The translations under genes and the position numbers were made by a program. The notes under the pieces are model-generated. The model saw nothing but the letters and a program-made list of their open reading frames with translations. It was not told the origin of the DNA and ran no database searches. A DNA stretch of 13,627 bases from an uncultured Gammaproteobacteria bacterium (GTDB lineage Bacteria; Pseudomonadota; Gammaproteobacteria; Pseudomonadales; Azotimanducaceae_A), in NCBI GenBank assembly GCA_913041025.1, contig CAJWGQ010000069.1, forward strand, positions 1 to 13,627, written 5' to 3'. Below are positions 1 through 7,432 of the stretch, piece by piece (the first letter of the stretch is position 1; each line of letters starts with the position of its first letter).

Positions 1-1288
1 AAACCTGATTTTCTGATGGAGCTCCCCACCGGTTCAAAGCAGCGACGAACGAACGAAAATCAGTCGCGCCCATGTACTCTATGCTGCCAAAGTAAGGAGC
101 CATTCCAGGTTCTAGCCAAGCCGCTCTGACTGCAAATGCATGTTTTTTAGTTTCGTGAATAACCGGCCCGTGTCGTGTGAATTTGAGTTCTACACTCAAA
201 GGATCAGAACCTTTGACCTTTATAGTTTCATTGATCGTTTCAAAGGCTTCGGTGCCATCTTTGTATCGGTATCCTTTTCTCTTTTTTTCATAAACGTAAA
301 GGTCCTCTTGATCTATTGGAAAGATGGTGAGGCCGAAGGCTATAGTTCCGTTGTGTCCGATCGATATTCCAGGTAGTGCCGGTTCTCCTGCGCCGATGAC
401 GTTTATGCCTGGACCTGAGAGGTGAGTGATGTACCTAAGCGAAGGCACCGCGTGAGATCGATGAGGATCGTCAGCTAGTATCGGCCTGCCAGTCGTTGTC
501 CTGGAAGGAGCGATCACCCAGTTGTTGCTGCCTAGTTGGGTATCGAACTCATCCACTGTTTTTGAGAGCTTGCTTTGACTTGTCTTTTTACTGCCAAAAT
601 CGACAGGTGATGTTGCTAATCGATAATTATCCAAGACGTTCTCTGGAATAACGCATGGGTCGAGACCATCGGGCGGTTTAGTAGTCCATTCTGGCTGAAG
701 CTTCTTCCATTTTGCCGCTAAGTCTAACTGATTCTTACAAGCCAGCTGCGCTCGCCAGACTTCCCTAGTAACATTTCGCCATAGGCCATTGCTCCTGATT
801 TTTATAACGTCCTCTGGTTCCCACTTCTCTGGTAAATAATCGAGAGTAACGAATTCGATAGGCAATAGTTCTGGTTTTCCCTTCGTTAAAGTTATAAAGG
901 CGTTGATACCATTGGTGAAGTTTTCGGTGATGCGCTTTGCGTCGTTGCCGTAGGCTAGCCATTCGGAATATAAATCACCACGGTAAAGGAAAGACCTTGC
1001 GGCTAAGTCTTGAGCGATATAGTCACTACCAAGAATTTCTGACAGTTGGCCGAGGCCTCTTCTTCGCCAAAGATCGATTTGCCAAAGTCGATCTCGAGCC
1101 GCATTAAAACCCTGAACAAAAAACACGTCGTAATAACTTGACGCGAAGATGTGCGGCACTCCCCATTGATCAACAAGTATTTCTGCCGGAGCCGTCAATC
1201 CTTCCAGAACGAATTTCTTTTCTTCAGCCTGACCCAGACTGAAGAAAAGAATAAAAACGGCAATGATTGCGTAGGTAACTACCTTTAC
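1..1288 (-). CDS. Penicillin-acylase family Ntn hydrolase, N-terminal half, start uncertain
   Basis: This open frame runs off the left edge, with about 429 codons visible of a family usually near 800. It begins with a hydrophobic signal peptide (VVTYAIIAVFILFFSLGQA) probably cut after GQA. The A-chain motif GVPHIFASS...NAARDRLWQIDLWRRRGLGQLSEILG follows in pieces. The autocatalytic site GSNNWV places the nucleophile Ser at 527-529, after about 233 mature residues, and RTTTGRPILADDPH follows as in penicillin, acyl-homoserine-lactone and cephalosporin acylases. By family rule it is an exported precursor, self-cleaved into alpha and beta chains, that hydrolyses an amide; the substrate cannot be told. 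No ATG, GTG or TTG occurs in frame between an upstream TGA inside nrdB (about 1420) and the signal peptide. The coordinate given is simply where the signal peptide begins. A CTG at 1336-1334, with GGAG 7 nt upstream, is the best unusual start. It follows nrdB on the same strand with no terminator seen. Confidence 0.85.
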
Positions 1289-1326
1289 GTAAACGTGGTT
1301 TATTAGCGCCGAGGTCAGTCCGCTAC

Positions 1327-2532
1327 TTAATCCCAGCTCAACGCTCCGCCTGTCTGGTATTCTGTTACTCGAGTTTCGAAAAAGTTTTTTTCTTTCTTTA
1401 GGTCCATGATTTCAGACATCCAAGGGAATGGATTCTTGACGCCTGGGTACTGCTCGGGCAGGCCTATTTGAGCTAGCCTGCGATTTGCAATAAATTGAAG
1501 ATACTCTTCCATCATATTGGCATTCATACCCAAAACACCTCTTGGCATGGTATCTCTAGCGTAAGCTACTTCGTGTTGCATGCCCTCTATTACCATTTGC
1601 AAAGCGCTGGCTTGCATTTCCTCGTCCCACAAATGCGGGTTTTCCAGTTTAATTTGATTGATGACATCAATACCAAAGTTCACGTGCATCGATTCATCTC
1701 GGAGGATGTATTGAAACTGCTCCGCGGTACCCGTCATCTTGTTTCTGCGGCCCATTGAAAGAATCTGGGTGAAGCCACAATAAAAAAAGATGCCCTCTAA
1801 AACACAATAATAAGCAATCAGGTTCCTTAATAAGGTTTTGTCTGTTTCTACAGTGCCAGTCTGAAACGTGGGATCTTCTATTTCTTTGGTATGCTTTAAA
1901 GCCCATGACGCTTTCTGCGCGACACAGGGAACCTCCCTATACATATTAAATATCTCGCCTTCGTCCATACCGAGTGACTCAATGCAATACTGATAGGCGT
2001 GGGTATGTATGGCTTCTTCAAAAGCCTGCCGTAAAAGGTATTGCCTGCATTCTGGATTGGTAATTAGCCTGTAGATTGCTAATACCAGATTATTTGCGAC
2101 TAGAGAGTCTGCGGTAGAGAAAAATCCTAAACTTCGTTTAACGATATTTCTCTCGTCTTGAGATAGGCCGTCTTCTGATTTCCAGAGTGCAATGTCAGCA
2201 GTCATGTTAACTTCTTGTGGCATCCAATGGTTGGCGCACCCATCCAGGTACTTTTGCCAGGCCCAGTCGTATTTGAAAGGTACCAACTGATTAAGGTCTG
2301 CCCGACAGTTGATCATCGCTTTTTGATCTACACTAACCCTTTCATAACTCTCCATTGCTGGCATAGAGTGGTTAGTGGCTACAGGTATTGGACTACCTTT
2401 TACAGCTTCTATACTTGCTGCTGGGGCGCTATTCTCGGGTTCGTTATAAATTACTGCTTGAGCTGATTCCTGCACAATAGGTGGTGGCGGTGCTTTATCG
2501 GCATTGTCATCGTACTCGTCCCAACTAAGCAT
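1327..2532 (-). CDS. nrdB: Class Ia ribonucleoside-diphosphate reductase, beta subunit
   Basis: This is the small, radical-generating subunit (401 aa) of the aerobic ribonucleotide reductase that makes dNDPs from NDPs; it acts in the cytoplasm as a dimer with NrdA. The dimetal ligands are visible by alignment to E. coli: Asp142 (FFSTADS), Glu173 and His176 ([10 protein letters not shown]), Glu246 (LEGIFF), Glu280 and His283 (RDESMH). Tyr180 matches the radical tyrosine (E. coli Tyr122), so this is the classical tyrosyl-radical type rather than a Tyr-less class Ic protein. Residues 1-65 form a Pro/Ala/Ser-rich, probably disordered extension before the fold. The protein starts MLSWDEYDD and ends GALSWD; the C-terminal tail of this family docks on the alpha subunit. 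The start is secure: AAGGAG lies 6 nt before the ATG, and the gene follows nrdA by 12 nt. Confidence 0.98.
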   Translation of the reverse strand: MLSWDEYDDNADKAPPPPIVQESAQAVIYNEPENSAPAASIEAVKGSPIPVATNHSMPAMESYERVSVDQKAMINCRADLNQLVPFKYDWAWQKYLDGCANHWMPQEVNMTADIALWKSEDGLSQDERNIVKRSLGFFSTADSLVANNLVLAIYRLITNPECRQYLLRQAFEEAIHTHAYQYCIESLGMDEGEIFNMYREVPCVAQKASWALKHTKEIEDPTFQTGTVETDKTLLRNLIAYYCVLEGIFFYCGFTQILSMGRRNKMTGTAEQFQYILRDESMHVNFGIDVINQIKLENPHLWDEEMQASALQMVIEGMQHEVAYARDTMPRGVLGMNANMMEEYLQFIANRRLAQIGLPEQYPGVKNPFPWMSEIMDLKKEKNFFETRVTEYQTGGALSWD

Positions 2533-2538
2533 GTTTTT

Positions 2539-2544
2539 CTCCTT
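2539..2544 (-). promoter_or_regulatory. nrdB ribosome binding site
   Basis: A strong AAGGAG, six bases ahead of the nrdB ATG, fills the 12-nt gap between the nrdA stop and the nrdB start. It supports independent, efficient translation of nrdB from the shared nrdAB message. Confidence 0.8.
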
Positions 2545-5538
2545 TTATTGGCAGGCTTCACAATCTGGATCATCTATTGAGCACGCCATTGGCACAGGCG
2601 CTGCTTCATTAGTACCCAAATCAATAGGTTCTTGTCTTTCATTTATTACTGGCGCTGTCTGTGACGCTGTTATGCCAGGTTCTTGATGTTCGCTTGATAC
2701 GGCATTGAGGGTACCTCTGTCTAAGGTGGATTTTTCGGCGCTGGTGGCACTTAAGGCTCTTAGATAATAGGTTGTTTTTAAGCCCCTCAACCAAGCCATA
2801 CGATAGGTGATATCAAGTTTTTTGCCTGAAGCCCCTGCTATATATAGATTAAGAGATTGCGCCTGGTCTATCCATTTCTGTCTTCTGCTTGCTGCATCGA
2901 CTAGCCATTTTGGTTCGACTTCAAAAGCAGTCGCGTAACGTTCTTTTATCTCGTGGGGCACTCGCTCTATCGCTTGAAGACTGCCATCGTAATACTTTAG
3001 GTCGTTAACCATGACGTTATCCCAAAGATTTAAAGCTTTCAGGTCCTGAACCATATATGGGTTTATGACTGTGAATTCACCAGAGAGATTAGATTTAACA
3101 TATAAATTTTGATAAGTGGGCTCTATCGATTGTGATACACCAGTAATATTGGCTATTGTAGCCGTTGGCGCTATTGCCATGACATTCGAATTTCGCATTC
3201 CATCAATTTGGACTTTGGATCTGAGACTGTCCCATTCCATCGTGGTTTTCATGTCTACTTCTAGGAACTGATCGCTACGCTCTTGATGAAGCATTTTCAA
3301 AGAGTCTATGGGTAGGATACCTTTGCTCCATAGTGAACCAGAGAAACTAGCGTAAGAGCCTCTCTCTTTTGCTAAATTACTGGAGGCCTCTATCGCGAAA
3401 TAACTAATAGCTTCCATTGAGCGATCTGCAAACTCTACGGCATCCGAGGACCCGTAGGGAACTTTCAATTTATATAGTGCATCTTGAAAACCCATTAAGC
3501 CTAATCCAACGGGCCTATGTCTCATATTTGATGTGTGTGCTTGCTCGACCGAGTAGTAATTGATATCAATTACGTTATCCAGCATTCGAATGGCAGTCTG
3601 GGTGGTTTTTTTGAGCTTTTCTTTGTCGAGTTGATTGTCGGTAATGTGCTGAACTAGGTTAATTGACCCCAGGTTGCACACCGCGATCTCACTTTCTGAC
3701 GTGTTTAAAGTTATTTCCGTGCAGAGGTTAGAGGAGTGTATGACGCCTATATGCTGCTGAGGGGAACGAATGTTACAAGCATCTTTGAATGTAATCCAAG
3801 GATGGCCTGTCTCGAATAGCATGGACAACATTTTTCGCCACAAATCTGCGGCTTTTACCTTTTTAAAGAGTGTTAAATCACCTGTTTCCGTTTGACTTTC
3901 ATACTCCTTGTATCTCTTTTCAAAGGCTGCACCGTAAAGATCATGTAGGTCTGGTGTATCGCTAGGCGAGAAAAGAGTCCAGTCTGCTTCCTCGGTTACC
4001 CTCTTCATAAATAAGTCGGGTATCCAATTGGCTGTATTCATGTCGTGCGTGCGTCTTCGGTCGTCTCCAGTATTTTTTCTAAGTTCAAGAAATTCCTCTA
4101 TATCGAGGTGCCAAGTTTCCAGGTAAGCACATACGGCTCCTTTTCGTTTTCCTCCTTGATTGACGGCAACAGCCGTATCGTTAACCACTTTAAGAAAGGG
4201 CACGACTCCCTGAGATTTGCCGTTGGTCCCTTTAATATAGGAACCTAGTGCTCTCACCGGAGTCCAATCGTTGCCTAATCCTCCCGCCCATTTTGATAGC
4301 ATGGCGTTATCCTGAATAGCCCCGTATATCTTTTTCAGGTCGTCGGGGACTGTCGTCAGAAAACAGGAAGATAGTTGTGGCCGAAGCGTTCCGGAATTGA
4401 ACAGGGTTGGGGTTGAACTCATGTAATCAAAAGATGATAACAAGTCATAAAATTCGACTGCTCTGGTGTTAGGATCATCCTCTTCGGTTGCGAGCCCCAT
4501 CGCCACTCGCATAAAAAATACCTGTGGCAGCTCAAATCTCACCTCATCCCAATGGATGAAGTAGCGATCGTAAAGAGTTTGTAATCCCAGATAAGTAAAC
4601 TGCAAATCCCTTTCTGGTTTAATGGCTTCTCCGAGGAAAGTTAAGTCAAACTTAGTCAGTTGTGGATCCAGTAACTCCAGTTGTATTCCCTTATCAATGA
4701 AAGCTCCTAGAGTTTTTGGGTATAAATCAGTCATTTGTCCCTGAGTAGCATTTTCAGCTACGGCCAAAAAGTCTAAGGCTTCAGTTCTTAATTGATCTAG
4801 CAGCAATCTAGAAGTCACATAGGTGTAGCTAGGCTCTTCTTCTACCAATGTTCTCGCAGTAATTAAGATCGAGGTAGCTACATCATCCACTGATATGCCG
4901 TCATACATGTTATCTAATGCGCTTTCGATGACCCGGTCGGCATTGACGCCTCTCAAATCCTGGCATGCTTCTCCAATGAGAGTCCGCAGTCGAGCCACAT
5001 CCAATGGTTCTTGGCTTCCATCTTTATTGGTTACATGGATATTCGAATACGCGTCGTCTTTTGGTTGAGTTTGGCTTGTTTCAGTCCTTAGCTTAGCCCT
5101 CTCAGCGCGATACAGTACGTAAGAACGCGCCACTTGATGTTCGCCCGATCTCATTAAAGCGAGCTCCACTTGGTCTTGGACTTCTTCTATATGGAGTGTA
5201 CCGCCTGTAGGTAGTCTTCTTTCAAAGGTTTGGCAAACTTGGTCTGTCAGCTGGCTTACTAGCTCCCTTATTCGCGGAGATGCGGCTGCAGTGCCTCCTT
5301 CTACGGCCAGGAAGGCTTTAGTCATGGCTACCGCTATTTTATCCGATTCGTAGCCAACAACAGCACCGTTTCTTTTTATGATTTTAAGCTGACCAGGAGC
5401 GGTAGAGGTAACCGAAGGACTTAAAATTGTATTTTGATTTTCTGCCGCTAAAGGTTCGATATTAGTTGACGACTGTGACTGGCTAACTGATTCTGTTGTA
5501 TCCATAACTGACCGCGGTCTCCTTTCAATTAACGACAT
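2545..5538 (-). CDS. nrdA: Class Ia ribonucleoside-diphosphate reductase, alpha subunit
   Basis: This is the catalytic and allosteric subunit (997 aa, longer than the about 760 aa of E. coli NrdA). An N-terminal ATP-cone spans about residues 50-150 (LKIIKRNGAVVGYESDKIAVA), and a second, more degenerate cone-like domain spans about 165-255. The double cone is known from Pseudomonas NrdA, where the first cone binds ATP/dATP. Catalytic residues are all present: Cys392 (SSCFL) and Cys621 (AVCNLGS) as the redox pair, and Asn604-Cys606-Glu608 (SNLCTE) around the thiyl radical cysteine. Tyr924-Tyr925 (TTYYLRAL) provide radical transfer, and Cys993/Cys996 on the C-terminal tail (DPDCEACQ) pass electrons from thioredoxin or glutaredoxin. 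It heads the nrdA-nrdB unit. The start is not certain: the ATG at 5538 lacks an upstream Shine-Dalgarno, while AAAGGAG lies inside the frame, 13 nt before a second ATG at 5505. Confidence 0.98.
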   Translation of the reverse strand: MSLIERRPRSVMDTTESVSQSQSSTNIEPLAAENQNTILSPSVTSTAPGQLKIIKRNGAVVGYESDKIAVAMTKAFLAVEGGTAAASPRIRELVSQLTDQVCQTFERRLPTGGTLHIEEVQDQVELALMRSGEHQVARSYVLYRAERAKLRTETSQTQPKDDAYSNIHVTNKDGSQEPLDVARLRTLIGEACQDLRGVNADRVIESALDNMYDGISVDDVATSILITARTLVEEEPSYTYVTSRLLLDQLRTEALDFLAVAENATQGQMTDLYPKTLGAFIDKGIQLELLDPQLTKFDLTFLGEAIKPERDLQFTYLGLQTLYDRYFIHWDEVRFELPQVFFMRVAMGLATEEDDPNTRAVEFYDLLSSFDYMSSTPTLFNSGTLRPQLSSCFLTTVPDDLKKIYGAIQDNAMLSKWAGGLGNDWTPVRALGSYIKGTNGKSQGVVPFLKVVNDTAVAVNQGGKRKGAVCAYLETWHLDIEEFLELRKNTGDDRRRTHDMNTANWIPDLFMKRVTEEADWTLFSPSDTPDLHDLYGAAFEKRYKEYESQTETGDLTLFKKVKAADLWRKMLSMLFETGHPWITFKDACNIRSPQQHIGVIHSSNLCTEITLNTSESEIAVCNLGSINLVQHITDNQLDKEKLKKTTQTAIRMLDNVIDINYYSVEQAHTSNMRHRPVGLGLMGFQDALYKLKVPYGSSDAVEFADRSMEAISYFAIEASSNLAKERGSYASFSGSLWSKGILPIDSLKMLHQERSDQFLEVDMKTTMEWDSLRSKVQIDGMRNSNVMAIAPTATIANITGVSQSIEPTYQNLYVKSNLSGEFTVINPYMVQDLKALNLWDNVMVNDLKYYDGSLQAIERVPHEIKERYATAFEVEPKWLVDAASRRQKWIDQAQSLNLYIAGASGKKLDITYRMAWLRGLKTTYYLRALSATSAEKSTLDRGTLNAVSSEHQEPGITASQTAPVINERQEPIDLGTNEAAPVPMACSIDDPDCEACQ

Positions 5539-5543
5539 TTACT

Positions 5544-5559
5544 ACGATTCTTTTATCGT
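5544..5559. repeat. Small inverted repeat before the nrdA start
   Basis: ACGAT and ATCGT are separated by six bases, and on the minus strand the repeat ends six bases before the nrdA ATG (5538). In the transcript it could form a weak 5-bp hairpin across the place where a ribosome binding site would be expected. Such short repeats also arise by chance. Confidence 0.35.
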
Positions 5560-5599
5560 TCGTTTTTTCGGGTAAGCATCTATCAGAGACCGCGGCAGA

Positions 5600-5614
5600 T
5601 CATGCTTTGCATGA
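5600..5614. repeat. 15-bp palindrome in the nrdA leader
   Basis: TCATGC TTT GCATGA is a perfect 6-bp inverted repeat with a 3-base centre. It sits between the proposed nrdA promoter and the nrdA start, so it could be an RNA hairpin in the leader or a protein operator. I recognise no regulator for it. Confidence 0.4.
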
Positions 5615-5695
5615 CAATCTTTGCTAACTTGCTTCCTAAATAAGGCTATTACTAAATGGAATGTACCTCGCTAAGCTCATTCAATTAAAGATTTA

Positions 5696-5708
5696 TTGAC
5701 TTAGTCAA
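5696..5708. promoter_or_regulatory. Perfect 13-bp palindrome, possible operator
   Basis: TTGACTTAGTCAA is fully symmetrical (TTGACT / AGTCAA around a single T). It lies 9 bp from the nearer NrdR box, on the transcribed side of the proposed nrdA promoter. It resembles an FNR/Anr site (TTGAT-N4-ATCAA) but the spacer is one base short and the inner arms differ, so an FNR assignment is not supported. Confidence 0.4.
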
Positions 5709-5717
5709 AAAAATTAA

Positions 5718-5733
5718 ACGCTACATCTAGTAT
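5718..5733. promoter_or_regulatory. NrdR box 1 (promoter-distal member of pair)
   Basis: ACGCTACATCTAGTAT matches the NrdR consensus acaCwAtATaTwGtgt at 12 of 16 positions, including every highly conserved base. Its start is exactly 31 bp (three helical turns) from that of box 2, the pairing expected for the ATP-cone repressor NrdR, which represses nrd operons when dATP is high. A second possible minus-strand -10 (TATACT, 5729-5734) overlaps this box. Confidence 0.82.
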
Positions 5734-5748
5734 AATTTAAAACGAGCT

Positions 5749-5764
5749 ACACAAGATAATGTGT
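5749..5764. promoter_or_regulatory. NrdR box 2 overlapping the nrdA -10
   Basis: ACACAAGATAATGTGT matches the NrdR consensus at 14 of 16 positions with near-perfect dyad symmetry. It covers the proposed minus-strand -10 (TATCTT, 5753-5758), so bound NrdR would block RNA polymerase. Box 1 is separated from it by 15 bp. Confidence 0.87.
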
Positions 5765-5781
5765 TAAAAATACTAATGCAA
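5753..5781 (-). promoter_or_regulatory. Proposed sigma-70 promoter of nrdAB
   Basis: On the minus strand, TTGCAT (5781-5776) and TATCTT (5758-5753) are separated by exactly 17 bp, a good vegetative promoter. The -10 lies inside NrdR box 2 and the DnaA box lies about 10 bp upstream of the -35. Transcription would start near 5746, giving an unusually long leader of about 200 nt before the nrdA ATG. Confidence 0.6.
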
Positions 5782-5790
5782 GTATTAAGT

Positions 5791-5799
5791 TGTGGATAA
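5791..5799 (-). promoter_or_regulatory. Perfect DnaA box upstream of the nrdA promoter
   Basis: The minus strand reads TTATCCACA, the strict DnaA 9-mer consensus. It sits just upstream of the nrdA -35, where DnaA is known to bind and regulate nrdAB in E. coli. The word AAGTTGTGG on the plus strand occurs twice, 11 bp apart (5787 and 5798), placing a second site on the same helix face. Confidence 0.75.
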
Positions 5800-5801
5800 G
5801 T

Positions 5802-5810
5802 TGTGGGTGA
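5802..5810 (-). promoter_or_regulatory. Second, degenerate DnaA box
   Basis: The minus strand reads TCACCCACA, matching 7 of 9 bases of TTATCCACA, exactly 11 bp from the perfect box and in the same orientation. A weak second site one helical turn from a strong one is typical of cooperative DnaA binding, but seven matches alone would not be convincing. Confidence 0.45.
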
Positions 5811-5850
5811 CCCGTGAATTAGCGGTGTTAAACCGTTTTTGTTTTTTCGT

Positions 5851-5880
5851 TTGTTAAAAACTCTAAAGACCACCTAGAAT
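5851..5880 (+). promoter_or_regulatory. Proposed glpK promoter
   Basis: TTGTTA (5851-5856) and TAGAAT (5875-5880) are separated by 18 bp. This gives a start near 5887 and a short leader of about 28 nt before the glpK TTG. It is well clear of the NrdR and DnaA sites, so glpK is probably controlled separately from nrdAB. No glycerol-repressor operator was identified with confidence. Confidence 0.45.
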
Positions 5881-5914
5881 TCTCCGTAATTGCCGAAACA
5901 AGAAGGGTTTTGAT

Positions 5915-7420
5915 TTGGAAAAGTTTATTTTAGCTCTAGATCAGGGCACATCGAGCAGCCGAGCCATGCTTTACGATGATGCAGGAAAGACTATTTCAAT
6001 GGCGCAGGAAGCGATAGGCATGTCGCACCCAAAGGATGGATGGGTAGAGCAAAAACCAGATGAAATTTGGGACTCTGTTTTGTCTACGGGGCGAGAGGTT
6101 ATAGGCAATAGCGGCATTGATCCTAAACTAATTAAAGGGATAGGCATTACGAATCAGAGAGAAACTACGCTGGTTTGGAATAAACAAACTGGTGAATGCG
6201 TTTACAACGCGATTGTTTGGCAGGATCGTAGAACCGCTGCGACTTGTTCAGAAATGAGCTCTGCTATCTTGGAAGGAAAGTCGTTGTCCGAGCAAATTGC
6301 TGAAAAAACCGGGCTTGTCATAGATCCTTATTTCTCGAACACCAAGCTTCATTGGATATTGTCGGAAATAGTAGCGAGTGACGAACGTTTAAACATAGAA
6401 GATTTATTATTTGGTACCGTTGATACTTATCTGATTTGGAAGCTGAGCGGCGGTCATTCTCATTTTACCGATGTGACTAATGCAAGCCGCACCCAATTAT
6501 TGAATATTTCCACTCTAGATTGGGATGAAGATCTTTTAAAATATTTCGATATTCCGAGGTTTCTCTTGCCTAAGGTTTTGGACAGCTCAGCCCAATATGG
6601 TTATGCAGAAGAAAAGTGTTTCGGCGCTGCCATACCCATAACAGGCGTGGCCGGCGATCAGCAAGCCGCTCTGGTAGGTCAATGTTGTTTTGATCCAGGG
6701 ATGTCTAAAGTCACGTTAGGGACTGGCTGTTTCATAATGACCAACACGGGGGCCGAGAAAATCCAGCCTAAAGATGGCTTGTTAACTACTATAGCCTATA
6801 GGATTAATGGTGAAGTATCTTATGCTTCAGAAGGCAGTATTTTTGTGGCTGGGCAGGCTGTTAAGTGGTTGCGTGACCAATTGGGTATCATTGAGAGTGT
6901 TGAAGACACAGAGAAGGCGTTTATCGAAACCAAAGGGTTTGCCGGTGGTGTGAGTGTTGTGCCGGCTTTTACTGGCTTGGGAGCCCCACACTGGGATCCT
7001 GACGCTCGTGGGTTAATTGCCGGTTTAACTCTTGATACCAGCGTGGATCAAATTGTAGTTGCTACCCTGCAAAGCATCGTCTTTCAGATCGCTAACCTTG
7101 TAGGGCTTATGTTAAAGGTGGGTCCAGTAGATCAACTGCGAGTCGATGGGGGTATGGCCGCGAATGATCCTTTTTGTCAGTTTTTGGCGGACATTTTAGA
7201 TCAAAATATCGACAGACCAATCGACACGGAAACTACTGCAAGGGGAGCTGCTTTATTGGCTGGGATCGGCGCGGGTATTTGGAAGGACTTAAATGAAGTC
7301 AGGACAACATGGCAGGCTGAAAGAGTGTTTTCTCCAGAAATGGAACAAAGTTTAAGAACATCGCTGGTAGAAGAATTCTCTCTGTCAGTAGAAAGAGCTA
7401 GATTACGCCTAAAAAACTGA
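5915..7420 (+). CDS. glpK: Glycerol kinase (FGGY family)
   Basis: The enzyme phosphorylates glycerol to sn-glycerol 3-phosphate with ATP in the cytoplasm; 501 aa is the normal family length. The N-terminal phosphate loop is LDQGTSSSR (8-16). Glycerol-binding residues match E. coli GlpK: Arg82-Glu83 (NQRETT), Tyr139 (DPYF) and Asp248-Gln249 (AGDQQ). The C-terminal ATP region includes VDGGMAANDPF (410-420). The segment before AGDQQ (residues 230-241) is shorter than in E. coli and lacks its GGKGGTR loop, so E. coli-style fructose-1,6-bisphosphate inhibition through that loop is unlikely (inference). The start is a TTG, supported by AGAAGGG (5901-5907) 7 nt upstream. No glpF, glpD or glpR is present in the window. 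Confidence 0.97.
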   Translation: MEKFILALDQGTSSSRAMLYDDAGKTISMAQEAIGMSHPKDGWVEQKPDEIWDSVLSTGREVIGNSGIDPKLIKGIGITNQRETTLVWNKQTGECVYNAIVWQDRRTAATCSEMSSAILEGKSLSEQIAEKTGLVIDPYFSNTKLHWILSEIVASDERLNIEDLLFGTVDTYLIWKLSGGHSHFTDVTNASRTQLLNISTLDWDEDLLKYFDIPRFLLPKVLDSSAQYGYAEEKCFGAAIPITGVAGDQQAALVGQCCFDPGMSKVTLGTGCFIMTNTGAEKIQPKDGLLTTIAYRINGEVSYASEGSIFVAGQAVKWLRDQLGIIESVEDTEKAFIETKGFAGGVSVVPAFTGLGAPHWDPDARGLIAGLTLDTSVDQIVVATLQSIVFQIANLVGLMLKVGPVDQLRVDGGMAANDPFCQFLADILDQNIDRPIDTETTARGAALLAGIGAGIWKDLNEVRTTWQAERVFSPEMEQSLRTSLVEEFSLSVERARLRLKN

Positions 7421-7432
7421 TTCTTGTTGAGC

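Noticed and set aside
140..376. Plus-strand frame of 78 codons
   Set aside because: It lies fully opposite the acylase frame, which has clear family motifs; the product has no recognisable features.
765..962. Minus-strand frame starting ATG inside the acylase region
   Set aside because: It is out of frame with the acylase domain, whose motifs run uninterrupted through this stretch.
1694..1906. Minus-strand frame of 70 codons within nrdB
   Set aside because: It is another frame of the intact nrdB coding sequence and carries no motif of its own.
5696..5708. FNR/Anr site
   Set aside because: The palindrome has a 3-bp rather than 4-bp centre and TTGAC rather than TTGAT arms; it was kept as an unassigned palindrome.
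5731..5736. Plus-strand TATAAT as a glpK promoter -10
   Set aside because: No -35 at 16-18 bp (the region is A-rich), and the nearby TTGACT is 29 bp away; the 5851-5880 pair is better placed.
5822..5848. Possible Rho-independent terminator (CGGT...ACCG followed by T-rich run)
   Set aside because: The stem is only four pairs before a mismatch, and no upstream plus-strand gene would need a terminator here.
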